Positions 1 through 8,404 of a stretch of DNA of 64,000 nt are shown piece after piece. The number at the start of each line of letters is the position of its first letter. Within the stretch, counting starts at the first letter, position 1. This DNA is from an uncultured Comamonas sp. (GTDB lineage Bacteria; Pseudomonadota; Gammaproteobacteria; Burkholderiales; Burkholderiaceae_C), in contig CAMZGS010000001.1 in NCBI GenBank assembly GCA_947306475.1, positions 1 through 64,000 on the forward strand. The letters are read 5' to 3'. The notes under the pieces were generated by a model that was not told the DNA's origin, made no database searches, and saw nothing but the letters and a program-made list of their open reading frames with translations. Both the position numbers and the translations under genes were made by a program.

Positions 1-83
1 GCACCAAGGAGGAATTCTTTGGCAACCCCGACGCACGCCAGCCGCGCACCAAGGACTTCCTGAGCAAGATCTTGCAGCACTGA
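1..83 (+). CDS. Amino-acid ABC transporter ATP-binding protein, C-terminal end (partial)
   Basis: Only the last 26 codons are present, read from base 3 to a TGA at 81-83. The residues EEFFGNP followed by RTKDFLSKIL resemble the C-terminus of polar amino-acid ABC ATPases (GlnQ/GltL type), which often end in a FFxxP...F(L)xx(I/V)L pattern. Such proteins energise import of amino acids from a periplasmic binding protein. The start, Walker motifs and partner permeases lie outside the window, so substrate cannot be judged. A strong terminator follows immediately, so this is the last gene of its operon. The assignment rests on a short tail and is moderate. Confidence 0.6.
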   Translation, partial: TKEEFFGNPDARQPRTKDFLSKILQH

Positions 84-106
84 ACAGTGCCAAAACTGCG
101 CTGCAG

Positions 107-152
107 CGGCGCGCTGCGCTCCCTGCCTCGGGTGCGCAGCGCGCCGTTTTTT
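107..152 (+). terminator. Rho-independent terminator
   Basis: A perfect 13-bp stem (CGGCGCGCTGCGC at 107-119 with GCGCAGCGCGCCG at 134-146) is followed by six T residues (147-152). It ends the ABC-transporter transcript. Its distal edge touches the TAA stop of the convergent uvrA-like gene. Confidence 0.9.
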
Positions 153-3100
153 ATGGGCGCTGCAACACCGCCTTGAGCGCCAGCCCGGTGTGCGTGCCCG
201 CGCGCAGCACCTCTTCAGGCGTGCCCTGGGCGACGATGTGGCCGCCACCGGCGCCGCCTTCCGGCCCCAGGTCGATCAGCCAGTCGGCTTCGGCAATCAC
301 GTCCAGATCGTGCTCAATGACGATGACGCTGTGCCCGGCATCGACCAGGCGGTGCAGCACGCGAATGAGCTTGTCCACATCGGCCATGTGCAGGCCCACC
401 GTGGGTTCGTCCAGCACGTACAGCGTGTGTGGCGCTTTCTGGCCTCGGCGGCCCACATCGTCGCGCACCTTGGTCAGTTCGGTGACCAGCTTGATGCGCT
501 GCGCCTCACCACCTGAGAGCGTGGGTGAGGGCTGGCCCAGCGTCAGATAGCCCAGGCCCACGTCTTGCAGCAGCTGCAGCGGGTGGGCGATGGCGGGCAT
601 ACTGGCAAAAAACTCCACGGCTTCGGCCACTTCCATCTGCAGCACCTGGCCGATGTTCTTGCCGCGCCAGGTCACGGCCAGCGTTTCGGGGTTGAAGCGC
701 GTGCCGTGGCAGACGTCGCAGGGCAGCTTCACATCGGGCAGAAAGCTCATGGCGATGGTGCGCATGCCCTGGCCCTCGCACGCCGGGCAGCGCCCCGCGC
801 CGGTGTTGAAGGAAAAACGCCCGGCGCCGTAGCCGCGCGCCTGCGCTTCCAGCGTGCCGGCAAACAGCTTGCGGATGGTGTCCCAAAAGCCGATGTAGGT
901 GGCCGGGCAGGAGCGCGGCGTTTTGCCAATCGGCGTTTGATCGACTTCCAGCACGCGGTCGATGCGCTCAAAGCCCGACAGCCCCGTGCAGCCGACCAGC
1001 GCCGGGGCGTGGCCCGCGTCCATCGCCGCGCGCCCGGCCTGCGTCTGGCGCTGACCCACCCAGGCGGCCACGTTGGTCAGCAGCACATTGCGCGCCAGCG
1101 TGGATTTGCCCGAACCTGAGACGCCGGTGATTGCCACCAGCCGTTGCAGAGGCACGCGCGCGGTGACGTTCTGCAGGTTGTGCAGATGCGCGCCATGCAC
1201 GGTGAGCCAGCCGGGTGCTGCATTTTCTGAAGCTGCTGGCGCTGACCCCTGCTTGTTTTTGGAAGGTTTTTTATTGGAAATCTTGTCTGGTTCAGCGTCA
1301 GCAGCTTCTTTTTCTGGAGCAATAACGCTGCGCCGCGCTTGCAGCGGGTGGCGCATGGCGTGCAGCAGATAGCGGCCGGTTTGCGAGTCGCTGGCCGCTT
1401 CGATATCGGCCACGCTGCCCTGGGCGATGAGCTGGCCGCCACGCCGTCCAGCGCTGGGGCCAATGTCGATGATGTGCTCGGCGCGGCGGATGGTTTCCTC
1501 GTCGTGCTCCACCACCACCAGGGTGTTGCCCTTGTCGCCCAGCTTGTGCAGGGCATTGAGCAGGATGCGGTTGTCGCGCGCGTGCAGGCCAATCGTGGGT
1601 TCATCCAGCACATAGCACACGCCTTGCAAATTGCTGCCCAGCTGCGCGGCCAGGCGGATGCGCTGCGCTTCGCCGCCGCTCAGGGTGGGCGCGCCGCGAT
1701 CCAGCGTCAGATAGCCCAGGCCCACTTCCTGCAAAAACTCCAGGCGGCTGGCAATTTCGGGCAGCAAATCGCGGGCAATGTCGGCTTCGCGCGCCGTCAG
1801 CTGCCCCGACTGCTGCAGTTGCTGCACCCACTGGCGCAGGTCGTTGACGCTCAGGCGCGCCAGCTCGGTGATGGGTTGCCCGGCAAAGCGCACGGCGCGC
1901 GCGGTGGCGTTCAGGCGCGTGCCCTGGCAGCTGGGGCAGGCCACTTCGGCCAGGTCTTCCACCTCCTGGCTGGCAAAGCCGATTTCGCGGCCCCGGTTGT
2001 CTTCGGCCAGTTGGCTGTCGTCGTAAATCTGGCGCTGCTCTTTGTTGAGCTGCACGCCCGTGCCCACGCAATCGGGGCACCAGCCGTGCTTGCTGTTGTA
2101 GCTGAACAGGCGCGGGTCCAGCTCGGCATAGCTGGTTGCGCACACCGGGCAGGCGCGCTGGGTGGAGAACACCTGCACGTGGCCAATGCCTGCGCCATCG
2201 CCGCCAGCGCCCAGGTTGTCGGCCAGCGCTTCGATGCCGTGCAGCACCTGCACCACGCCTTTGCCCACTTCCAGCGCGCGCGCCAGGTGCTGGCGCAGCG
2301 TGGCCTCATCGGCGGCGCTGACCAGGACGCTGGCCACGGGCAGCTCGATGTTGTGTTCCTTAAAGCGGTCCAGGCGCGGAAAGCCGGTGGTCGGCACAAA
2401 CGCGCCATCGACGCGCAAATGTGTGTAGCCGCGTGGGCGCGCCCAGTCGGCCAGCTCGGTATAGACGCCTTTGCGGTGGCTGACCAGAGGCGCCAGCAGC
2501 CCGATGATCTGGCCGCTGAACTGGGTGATGAGCTGCGCGGCAATGCTGTCCAGGCTTTGCGGCTGCACCGGCGCATCGTCGTGGATGCAGTGCTGCACGC
2601 CCAGCTTGACGTAGAGCAGGCGCAGAAAGTGCCAGACCTCGGTGGTGGTGCCCACGGTGGACTTGCGCCCGCCGCGCGACAGGCGCTGCTCAATCGCCAC
2701 GGTGGGCGGAATGCCATACACGGCATCGACTTCCGGGCGGCCCGCAGGCTGCACGATGCTGCGCGCGTAGGCGTTGAGCGATTCCAGGTAACGGCGCTGG
2801 CCTTCGTTGAACACAATGTCAAATGCCAGCGTGGATTTGCCCGAGCCCGAGACGCCGGTAATCACGTTGAACTTACCGTGCGGAATTTGCACGCTCAGGT
2901 TTTTCAGGTTGTGCTCTTTGGCGTTGACCACCTCAATCGCGTTGGGCATGTTTTTGGCGGTTTTGCCAGATGCAGATTGCGCTTGCAGCTCTGGTATCAG
3001 GAGCGTGGGCAGGGCCTCAGCCGCCAGTTGCTCGCCCAGGCCGACGGCGCCCATGGCCAGCTCATAGTCGCGCAGCGCCTGCGCGGTGTGCGAGCCGCGC

Positions 3101-6096
3101 ATCTGGCGCAGCTCCTCGGGCGTGCCCTGGGCCACGATCTGCCCGCCACCATCGCCGCCTTCCGGTCCCAGGTCGATGAGCCAATCGCTGGCGCGGATCA
3201 CGTCCAGGTTGTGCTCAATCACGATCAGGCTGTGCCCGGCGTCCAGCAGCTTGCGCAGCGCGCGCATCAGCTTGGCGATGTCTTCAAAGTGCAGGCCGGT
3301 GGTCGGCTCGTCAAACAAAAACAGCGTGCCTTTGCGCGCCAGGCTTTGGCGCGACTTGGCTTGGTTTTTCGCTGCCTCGGCCAGAAAACCGGCCAGTTTC
3401 AGGCGCTGCGCCTCGCCGCCGGAGAGCGTGGGCACGCTTTGGCCCAGCTGCACGTAATCGAGGCCGACATCAACGATGGGTTGCAGCGTGCGAATCACCT
3501 CGCCATCTTGGGCAAAGAGTTGTGCGGCCTCGGCCACGGTGAGGGCCAGCACATCGGCCACGTTCAGCAGCCGTCCGCCGCGCTCGATGCGCACTTCCAG
3601 CACCTCGGGGCGGTAACGCTGGCCGTTGCAGTCGGGGCAGCGCAGGTACACGTCCGACAGGAACTGCATCTCCACATGCTCAAAGCCCGAGCCGCCGCAG
3701 GTCGGACAGCGCCCATCGCCGGTGTTGAAGCTGAACTTGCCCGCTGTGTAGCCACGCTGCTGCGCCACCGGGGCGCTGGCAAACAGCTCACGCAGGCTGT
3801 CCCAGGCGCCGACGTAGCTCACGGGGTTGGAGCGCGCGGTTTTGCCAATGGGCGATTGATCGACCCACATCACATCGGCCAGTTGCTCAGCGCCCAGCAG
3901 GCGCGTAAAGGCGCCCGCGCTTTCGGTGGGTTTGCCAAAGTGGCGCAGCAGCGCGGGCACCAGCACGTCCTGAATCAGGCTGGATTTGCCCGAGCCGGAG
4001 ACACCCGTCACCGTCACCAGCCGTTGCAGCGGAAAGGCCACATCGATGTTTTGCAGGTTGTGCGCGCTGGCGCCTTCCAAAATCAGCTTCGGCGTGCTGT
4101 CTTGCACCGGGCGCTTGAAGCCAAAGCCGACCTGCTTGCGCCCGCCCAGATAGGCGCCGGTGAGTGTGTCGGCCTCGCGCAGCTGCTGCGGCGTGCCGTC
4201 AAACACGATCTGCCCGCCGCGTGCGCCGGGGCCGGGGCCCATGTCGATGATGCGGTCGGCAGCCAGCATGACGGCGGGGTCGTGCTCCACCACCACCAGG
4301 GTGTTGCCCGCGTTTTTCAGGCGCTGCATGGCCAGGTTGATGCGCTGCATGTCGCGCGGGTGCAGGCCAATGCTGGGTTCATCGAGCACAAACAAGGTGT
4401 TGACCAAGCTGGTGCCCAGCGCCGTGGTCAGGTTGATGCGCTGCACCTCACCGCCCGAGAGCGTGCGGCTTTGCCGGTCCAGCGTCAGGTAGCCAATGCC
4501 CACGTCGCACAGATAGCGCAGGCGGGTGCTGATTTCTTCCAAAATCAAAGCTAGAGCCGCTTGCTCTGCCTGGTTTTCAGGATGATTTATTGCTGAAATG
4601 CTGGCTGAATCAGCGCTTGTAGCTTCGGTTTTCAGAGCGTGAAAAAACTTTTGCAGCCGCACCAGGGGCAGCTGCATCACATCGTGCAGGCACAGGCCGG
4701 GCAGCGCTTCAAGCTGCGCGCGGCTCCAGGCCACGCCCTGGGGCATAAAGCGCTGCTGCGGTGGCAACACCGCATCGGCTTGCTGCTTGCTGCCCACGCG
4801 CCACAGCAGGCTCTCAGGCCCCAGGCGCGCGCCGCCGCAGCACGGGCAAGGCGTATAGCTGCGGTATTTGGAGAGCAGCACGCGGATGTGCATCTTGTAG
4901 GACTTGCTCTCCAAATACTCAAAAAAGCGGCGCAGGCCGTACCAGCTTTGCTCCCACTTGCCGTTCCAGTTTGGGGAGCCTTCTATGACCCAGTGGCGCT
5001 GCTCGGCAGTGAGCTTGCCCCAGGCGATGTCGCGCGGAATGCTTTCGGCCTCGGCGTGGCGCAGCAGGTCGTCCTGGATTTCTTTCCACGCGGGCGTTTG
5101 GATGGCTTTGATGGCGCCGGTGCGCAGCGTCAGCTTGTCGTTGGGGATGACCAGATGCCAATCGACGCCAATCACCCGGCCAAAGCCCCGGCACTCGGGG
5201 CAGGCCCCGGCGGCGGAGTTGAAGGAAAACAGCGCAGGCAGCGGCGCCTGGTAGCTGATGCCGCTGTCCGGGCAGTGCAGGCCCAGGGCGAATTTCCAGA
5301 CCTCAGGCTCTGGGGCATCGGTCAGGGCATAGACCTGCATTAGCCCCTGGCCGCGCAGCAGCGCCAGCTCAATGGCTTGCATGGCGCGGGCGCGCTCGAC
5401 ATTGCCCATGCGAAAGCGGTCGGCCACCACGTCCAGCACTTTCACGGTGACGGGTTGGGGCTTGGCGGCTTTTTTGCCTTTTTCGGGCGCAGGGGCGGGT
5501 TTTTGCAGCGTGCGCTCGGCCTGGATTTTGGTAAAGCCGCTGGCCAGCAGCCATTGCTGCACTTCTTCGGCGCTGGCGTTGGCGGGCAGCTCCACGGCAA
5601 AGGTGACGACCAGGCGTGGATCGCCCGCTGCCTGGGCGCGTGCTTGCAGTTGCTGGTAGATGCTCTCGGCCGTGTCGTGCTGCACCGGCTGCGCGGTTTG
5701 TCGATCGAACAGGGCCCCCGCGCGGGCAAACAACAGCTTCAAGTGGTCGTTCAGCTCGGTCATGGTGCCCACGGTGGAGCGCGAGTTGCGCACCGGGTTG
5801 GTCTGGTCGATGGCAATCGCTGGCGGCACGCCTTCGACCTTATCGACGGCGGGCTTGTCCATGCGATCGAGAAACTGGCGCGCATAGGCGCTAAAGGTTT
5901 CGACGTAGCGGCGCTGCCCTTCGGCGTACAGGGTGTCGAACACCAGACTGGATTTGCCCGAGCCGCTGGGGCCGGTGACCACCGTCAGCTCGCCCGTGCG
6001 GATGTCCACATCCAGATTTTTCAGATTGTGCTGACGCGCGCCGTGGATGCGGATGAGGTTGCGGCTGGGAGCGGGGGAGGAACCGGAAGCGGACAT
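151..6096 (-). CDS. uvrA: Tandem (double-length) UvrA-family excinuclease ABC subunit A
   Basis: UvrA is the DNA-damage recognition ATPase of nucleotide excision repair and normally has about 940-970 residues. This protein has about 1,981 and contains two complete UvrA units in one chain. Four Walker A motifs are visible: GPSGSGKS at residues 42-49 and GVSGSGKS near 697, 1080 and 1657. Four LSGGE signatures lie near 545, 890, 1471 and 1858, each followed by a DEP Walker B. CxxC zinc-finger pairs occur in every half, for example CPECRGFG, CPTCGGSG, CPVC/CPDC and CPACEGQG. UvrA-specific strings are present in both N-terminal halves (EGQRRYVETFSAYARQF and EGQRRYLESLNAYARS). I chose ATG 6096; an in-frame TTG at 6114 would add six residues. 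Two 76-bp repeats are embedded in the gene. A standard single UvrA is probably encoded elsewhere, so this may be a paralogue; that is inference. Confidence 0.93.
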   Translation of the reverse strand: MSASGSSPAPSRNLIRIHGARQHNLKNLDVDIRTGELTVVTGPSGSGKSSLVFDTLYAEGQRRYVETFSAYARQFLDRMDKPAVDKVEGVPPAIAIDQTNPVRNSRSTVGTMTELNDHLKLLFARAGALFDRQTAQPVQHDTAESIYQQLQARAQAAGDPRLVVTFAVELPANASAEEVQQWLLASGFTKIQAERTLQKPAPAPEKGKKAAKPQPVTVKVLDVVADRFRMGNVERARAMQAIELALLRGQGLMQVYALTDAPEPEVWKFALGLHCPDSGISYQAPLPALFSFNSAAGACPECRGFGRVIGVDWHLVIPNDKLTLRTGAIKAIQTPAWKEIQDDLLRHAEAESIPRDIAWGKLTAEQRHWVIEGSPNWNGKWEQSWYGLRRFFEYLESKSYKMHIRVLLSKYRSYTPCPCCGGARLGPESLLWRVGSKQQADAVLPPQQRFMPQGVAWSRAQLEALPGLCLHDVMQLPLVRLQKFFHALKTEATSADSASISAINHPENQAEQAALALILEEISTRLRYLCDVGIGYLTLDRQSRTLSGGEVQRINLTTALGTSLVNTLFVLDEPSIGLHPRDMQRINLAMQRLKNAGNTLVVVEHDPAVMLAADRIIDMGPGPGARGGQIVFDGTPQQLREADTLTGAYLGGRKQVGFGFKRPVQDSTPKLILEGASAHNLQNIDVAFPLQRLVTVTGVSGSGKSSLIQDVLVPALLRHFGKPTESAGAFTRLLGAEQLADVMWVDQSPIGKTARSNPVSYVGAWDSLRELFASAPVAQQRGYTAGKFSFNTGDGRCPTCGGSGFEHVEMQFLSDVYLRCPDCNGQRYRPEVLEVRIERGGRLLNVADVLALTVAEAAQLFAQDGEVIRTLQPIVDVGLDYVQLGQSVPTLSGGEAQRLKLAGFLAEAAKNQAKSRQSLARKGTLFLFDEPTTGLHFEDIAKLMRALRKLLDAGHSLIVIEHNLDVIRASDWLIDLGPEGGDGGGQIVAQGTPEELRQMRGSHTAQALRDYELAMGAVGLGEQLAAEALPTLLIPELQAQSASGKTAKNMPNAIEVVNAKEHNLKNLSVQIPHGKFNVITGVSGSGKSTLAFDIVFNEGQRRYLESLNAYARSIVQPAGRPEVDAVYGIPPTVAIEQRLSRGGRKSTVGTTTEVWHFLRLLYVKLGVQHCIHDDAPVQPQSLDSIAAQLITQFSGQIIGLLAPLVSHRKGVYTELADWARPRGYTHLRVDGAFVPTTGFPRLDRFKEHNIELPVASVLVSAADEATLRQHLARALEVGKGVVQVLHGIEALADNLGAGGDGAGIGHVQVFSTQRACPVCATSYAELDPRLFSYNSKHGWCPDCVGTGVQLNKEQRQIYDDSQLAEDNRGREIGFASQEVEDLAEVACPSCQGTRLNATARAVRFAGQPITELARLSVNDLRQWVQQLQQSGQLTAREADIARDLLPEIASRLEFLQEVGLGYLTLDRGAPTLSGGEAQRIRLAAQLGSNLQGVCYVLDEPTIGLHARDNRILLNALHKLGDKGNTLVVVEHDEETIRRAEHIIDIGPSAGRRGGQLIAQGSVADIEAASDSQTGRYLLHAMRHPLQARRSVIAPEKEAADAEPDKISNKKPSKNKQGSAPAASENAAPGWLTVHGAHLHNLQNVTARVPLQRLVAITGVSGSGKSTLARNVLLTNVAAWVGQRQTQAGRAAMDAGHAPALVGCTGLSGFERIDRVLEVDQTPIGKTPRSCPATYIGFWDTIRKLFAGTLEAQARGYGAGRFSFNTGAGRCPACEGQGMRTIAMSFLPDVKLPCDVCHGTRFNPETLAVTWRGKNIGQVLQMEVAEAVEFFASMPAIAHPLQLLQDVGLGYLTLGQPSPTLSGGEAQRIKLVTELTKVRDDVGRRGQKAPHTLYVLDEPTVGLHMADVDKLIRVLHRLVDAGHSVIVIEHDLDVIAEADWLIDLGPEGGAGGGHIVAQGTPEEVLRAGTHTGLALKAVLQRP
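1231..1306. repeat. 76-bp palindromic repeat, copy inside uvrA-like gene (second unit)
   Basis: The arms AGCTGCTGGCGCT (1231-1243) and AGCGTCAGCAGCT (1294-1306) are inverted, and the total length is exactly 76 bases, as in the intergenic copies. It encodes part of an Ala/Glu/Lys-rich linker (about residues 1597-1622) between the two halves of the second UvrA unit. The usual inner TTTCAG...CTGAAA core has decayed. Confidence 0.8.
4549..4624. repeat. 76-bp palindromic repeat, copy inside uvrA-like gene (first unit)
   Basis: The arms AGCTAGAGCCGCT (4549-4561) and AGCGCTTGTAGCT (4612-4624) enclose the typical core GGTTTTCAGG...GCTGAAAT. The length is again 76 bases. It encodes about 25 extra residues (about 490-516) just before the conserved EISTRLRYLCDVGIGYLTL segment of the first UvrA unit, a place where ordinary UvrA has only a short helix. 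Confidence 0.85.
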
Positions 6097-6168
6097 TGCA
6101 GAGGGTGGAAACAAGGGGGACCCATTGTAGGAAGGAGGGGAAGGCCCCCGTGGACGTGCTGTCTGCGG

Positions 6169-6837
6169 CTAGTGGCCGCCCAGCAGCCGGGGCAGCTCGC
6201 TCATGTCGCGCAGCACGCGCTGGGCACCGGCGGCCAGCAGCGCTTCGGGCGTGGTGTGGCCGCCCTCGCGTGGGCAGTAGCCCCAGACGGTGGCGCCCGC
6301 GGCCAGGCCGGCTTGCAGGCCGGGCAGGGCGTCCTCAATCACCAGACAGCGGCGCGCATCGAGTTGCAGCGAGGCGGCAGCGGCCAGATACACGTCCGGA
6401 AAGGGCTTGGTGCGCGGCAGGTCGTGGCCGCTGAAGATGTGCGGATCGAACAGCTCCAGCAGCCCCACCTTCTTCAGTTGCATCAGCACCTTGGCCTTGT
6501 CGGCGCCGCTGGCCACGGCGATCCTGCCGCCCAGCAGGGCATGGCATTGCTGCACCGCGGTCACGGCGCCGGGGATGGCTTGCAGGTGGGCGCGCAGGCC
6601 TTCGTCGCGCAGGGCGTAGAAGCGTGCCATCCACTCATCGGTGAGCGGCTGGCCGGTTTCGCGTTCGATGCGCGCGGTTTCGCTGCGCACGGTCTTGCCG
6701 ATGAAGATTTGCAGGCACTCGGCCTCGGAAATGGCCCAGCCCGAGGCGTTGAGCATGGCGTGCAGGGCGCGGTTGGTGATGTATTCGCTATCGACGAGCA
6801 CGCCGTCGCAGTCGAACAGGATGCCTTCAAATTGCAT
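6169..6837 (-). CDS. HAD-superfamily phosphatase / beta-phosphoglucomutase-like hydrolase
   Basis: This is a 222-residue cytoplasmic HAD hydrolase of subfamily IA. Motif I is FDCDGVLVDSE, with nucleophile Asp9 and acid/base Asp11. A helical cap follows. Motif II is VASGADK, motif III is the lysine in RTKPFPDVY, and motif IV is the acidic pair in VIEDALPG. Family members dephosphorylate small phosphorylated metabolites (phosphoglycolate, sugar phosphates, 6-phosphogluconate) or act as phosphomutases; the substrate cannot be read from sequence. The start at ATG 6837 places the HAD motif at the usual distance from the N-terminus. A truncated AGCTG repeat abuts the start codon, and no strong Shine-Dalgarno is visible. 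It lies 72 bases upstream of the uvrA-like gene on the same strand. Confidence 0.85.
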   Translation of the reverse strand: MQFEGILFDCDGVLVDSEYITNRALHAMLNASGWAISEAECLQIFIGKTVRSETARIERETGQPLTDEWMARFYALRDEGLRAHLQAIPGAVTAVQQCHALLGGRIAVASGADKAKVLMQLKKVGLLELFDPHIFSGHDLPRTKPFPDVYLAAAASLQLDARRCLVIEDALPGLQAGLAAGATVWGYCPREGGHTTPEALLAAGAQRVLRDMSELPRLLGGH

Positions 6838-6887
6838 AGCTGGTGGCGCTTGATGGATAAGGATTGAAGCCGGATTTTTTAAAAAAT
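6838..6887. repeat. Truncated copy of the 76-bp repeat, ending in an A/T palindrome
   Basis: AGCTGGTGGCGCTTG at 6838 matches the left arm of the repeat family, but no right arm follows. Instead the sequence runs into the 14-base palindrome ATTTTTTAAAAAAT (6874-6887). This palindrome could help terminate the YchJ-family transcript on the minus strand. Confidence 0.5.
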
Positions 6888-6901
6888 GGAGGGTGTCTGT
6901 C

Positions 6902-7339
6902 TCAGGTGAACAGGTCGCCATCGACGTAGCGCCAGCGCAGCTGGCCATCGACCAGCTCGCGCACAAAGCGGCTGCGCTCGTGCAGGCGCACGGCGCGGCC
7001 ATGCAGGCGGTAGCGGGCGACGAATTCGACCTCGGCACGGTTTTCGCCGGTGCTCTGGAAGTCCTTGACCTGCAGGCCCAGCCATTTGGCGCCGGGGTCA
7101 AAGTCCAGCGTCGCCGGGCGCGTGTCGGGGTGCCAGGTGGCCAGCAGGTAGGCGGCATCCTCGCGCACAAAGGCGCTGTAGCGCGAGCGCATCAGGTGCT
7201 CGGCATCGGGGGCGCTCTGGTCGGCGTAGTGGTCGATGAAGCGGCCGCAGCAGGCGCTGTAGGCCAGGGGTTGTTGTCTGGCATTGGTGCGCCCGCAGGG
7301 GCAGGCGGCATGGGCCAGGGCGGAATGGATGGAGGGCAT
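6902..7339 (-). CDS. YchJ family protein (SEC-C / NTF2-like, UPF0225)
   Basis: The 145-residue protein opens with a cysteine-rich segment (ACPCGR ... [10 protein letters not shown]), as in the SEC-C zinc-binding motif of YchJ. It continues with the NTF2-like fold signature ([26 protein letters not shown]). YchJ-family function is not established; SEC-C motifs bind zinc and often accompany nucleic-acid or SecB-related proteins. Length matches the family. It is transcribed away from the LiuR-like regulator, and the two starts are about 80 bases apart, so the shared region holds both promoters. It may be co-transcribed with the HAD phosphatase 64 bases downstream. Confidence 0.88.
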   Translation of the reverse strand: MPSIHSALAHAACPCGRTNARQQPLAYSACCGRFIDHYADQSAPDAEHLMRSRYSAFVREDAAYLLATWHPDTRPATLDFDPGAKWLGLQVKDFQSTGENRAEVEFVARYRLHGRAVRLHERSRFVRELVDGQLRWRYVDGDLFT

Positions 7340-7400
7340 GGGGGCGATTTTTGCAGACCCGCTCCCGGGAAAACCCCTGATGACCTGCTTACACCCTACG

Positions 7401-7416
7401 TTGACGTTAACGTCAA
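7401..7416. promoter_or_regulatory. LiuR-like operator box 1 (perfect palindrome)
   Basis: TTGACGTTAACGTCAA is a perfect 16-bp palindrome three bases upstream of the regulator's first ATG. It has the form TTGACGT-N2-ACGTCAA. MerR-family regulators such as LiuR bind palindromes of this type. A second box of the same geometry lies between the regulator and the next gene, which suggests autoregulation and control of the downstream operon. Confidence 0.75.
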
Positions 7417-7418
7417 TA

Positions 7419-7868
7419 ATGCGCCTTATGCATCAAGATCATCAAACGGCCAGCGCGCGCAGAAGCGCGGCCAATGAGTACACCATCAGCGATCTGGCCA
7501 AGGAGTTTGACCTGACCACGCGCGCCATTCGCTTTTATGAAGACATGGGGCTGCTGCAGCCACGGCGCGAAGGCTCGGGCGGGCGCACCCGCATCTACAG
7601 CGCCCGCGATCGGGCACGCCTGAAGCTGACGCTGCGCGCCAAGCGTCTGGGCCTGTCGCTGGTGGAGGCCAAGGAAATCATCGATTTGTACGACAGCCCA
7701 CGCGACTCGGGCGTGCAGTTGCAAAAGTTCTTGCAGGTGCTGGCCAAGCACCGTGCGCAGCTGGAAGAGCGCATGCAGGATTTGCAGACCACCCTGGATG
7801 AGGTGCGCGCCCAGGAAAAAGAAGCCCAGGCCCTGCTGGAGCAGCTCCAGGCACGTAAGCTTACTTAA
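7419..7868 (+). CDS. liuR: MerR-family transcriptional regulator, LiuR-like
   Basis: This is a 149-residue MerR-family DNA-binding protein. The winged-helix signature [30 protein letters not shown] is near the N-terminus, followed by the second wing ([13 protein letters not shown]). A coiled-coil dimerisation helix fills the C-terminal half ([19 protein letters not shown]). There is no cysteine-based metal site, so an organic or CoA-type effector is more likely than a metal. Position and flanking operators match LiuR, the regulator of branched-chain amino-acid (leucine/isovalerate) catabolism in proteobacteria. ATG 7419 or 7428 could be the start. Because the operator sits almost on the start codon, autorepression is likely. 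Confidence 0.85.
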   Translation: MRLMHQDHQTASARRSAANEYTISDLAKEFDLTTRAIRFYEDMGLLQPRREGSGGRTRIYSARDRARLKLTLRAKRLGLSLVEAKEIIDLYDSPRDSGVQLQKFLQVLAKHRAQLEERMQDLQTTLDEVRAQEKEAQALLEQLQARKLT

Positions 7869-7884
7869 TTGACGTTGACGTAAA
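7869..7884. promoter_or_regulatory. LiuR-like operator box 2
   Basis: TTGACGTTGACGTAAA has the same TTGACGT-N2-ACGT(C/A)AA geometry as box 1, with one mismatch in the right arm. A further half-site (GTAACGTAAA) follows. It lies directly after the regulator's stop and 36 bases before the thioesterase start, as expected for control of the catabolic operon. Confidence 0.72.
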
Positions 7885-7919
7885 GGTAACGTAAAAACAC
7901 CCCACAGCAAGGAGACCTT

Positions 7920-8369
7920 ATGACGGTTTTGGACAGTGCGGCCGAGCAGCGCCTGCGCGAGAGCTTTGCCCGGCAAGGGGCGATGGCGACTCTGGGCGCG
8001 CGGCTGACCCACGTGGCGCATGGTCAGGCACACATCTGTTTTGACTGGGCGCCCGGGCTGTCGCAGCAGCACGGCTTCATCCATGCGGGGATGATGGCCA
8101 CGGCGCTGGATTCGGCCTGCGGTTATGCGGGCCTGTCGGTGATGCCGCTGGATGCGGGTGTGCTGTCCATTGAGTTCAAGATCAACCTGCTGGCCCCTGC
8201 CAAGGGGCAAAGCTTTCGCTGCGAGGGTGTGGTGCTCAAGCCTGGGCGCACCATCGTCGTGGCCGAGGGCCGCGCCTATGCCATCGACGACGGCCAGGAG
8301 AAGCTGGTCGCCAGCATGACGTGCACGCTGATGGCGGTCCAGGGTCGCCCTGGCGTTGCGGCGCTGTAG
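7920..8369 (+). CDS. PaaI-family hotdog-fold acyl-CoA thioesterase
   Basis: A 149-residue hotdog-fold thioesterase. The segment [19 protein letters not shown] carries the PaaI/YdiI-type pattern HxGxxxxxxDSAxG, with the catalytic acidic residue on the central helix. It is followed by the [14 protein letters not shown] strand. Family members hydrolyse acyl-CoA thioesters, here plausibly to relieve acyl-CoA build-up during branched-chain acid degradation. An AAGGAGA ribosome-binding site precedes ATG 7920. It is the first gene after operator box 2, and the isovaleryl-CoA dehydrogenase start is 35 bases downstream, so the two are probably co-transcribed. Substrate is inferred from context only. 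Confidence 0.87.
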   Translation: MTVLDSAAEQRLRESFARQGAMATLGARLTHVAHGQAHICFDWAPGLSQQHGFIHAGMMATALDSACGYAGLSVMPLDAGVLSIEFKINLLAPAKGQSFRCEGVVLKPGRTIVVAEGRAYAIDDGQEKLVASMTCTLMAVQGRPGVAAL

Positions 8370-8404
8370 TTTTTTCCCCAATAACCCCCTCTAGGAGACA
8401 CTCC

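Noticed and set aside
1339..4554. A 1,071-codon open frame on the plus strand opposite the uvrA-like gene
   Set aside because: It is a product of high GC and third-position bias antisense to a clearly conserved protein; its translation is low-complexity Ala/Gly/His/Gln and matches no family.
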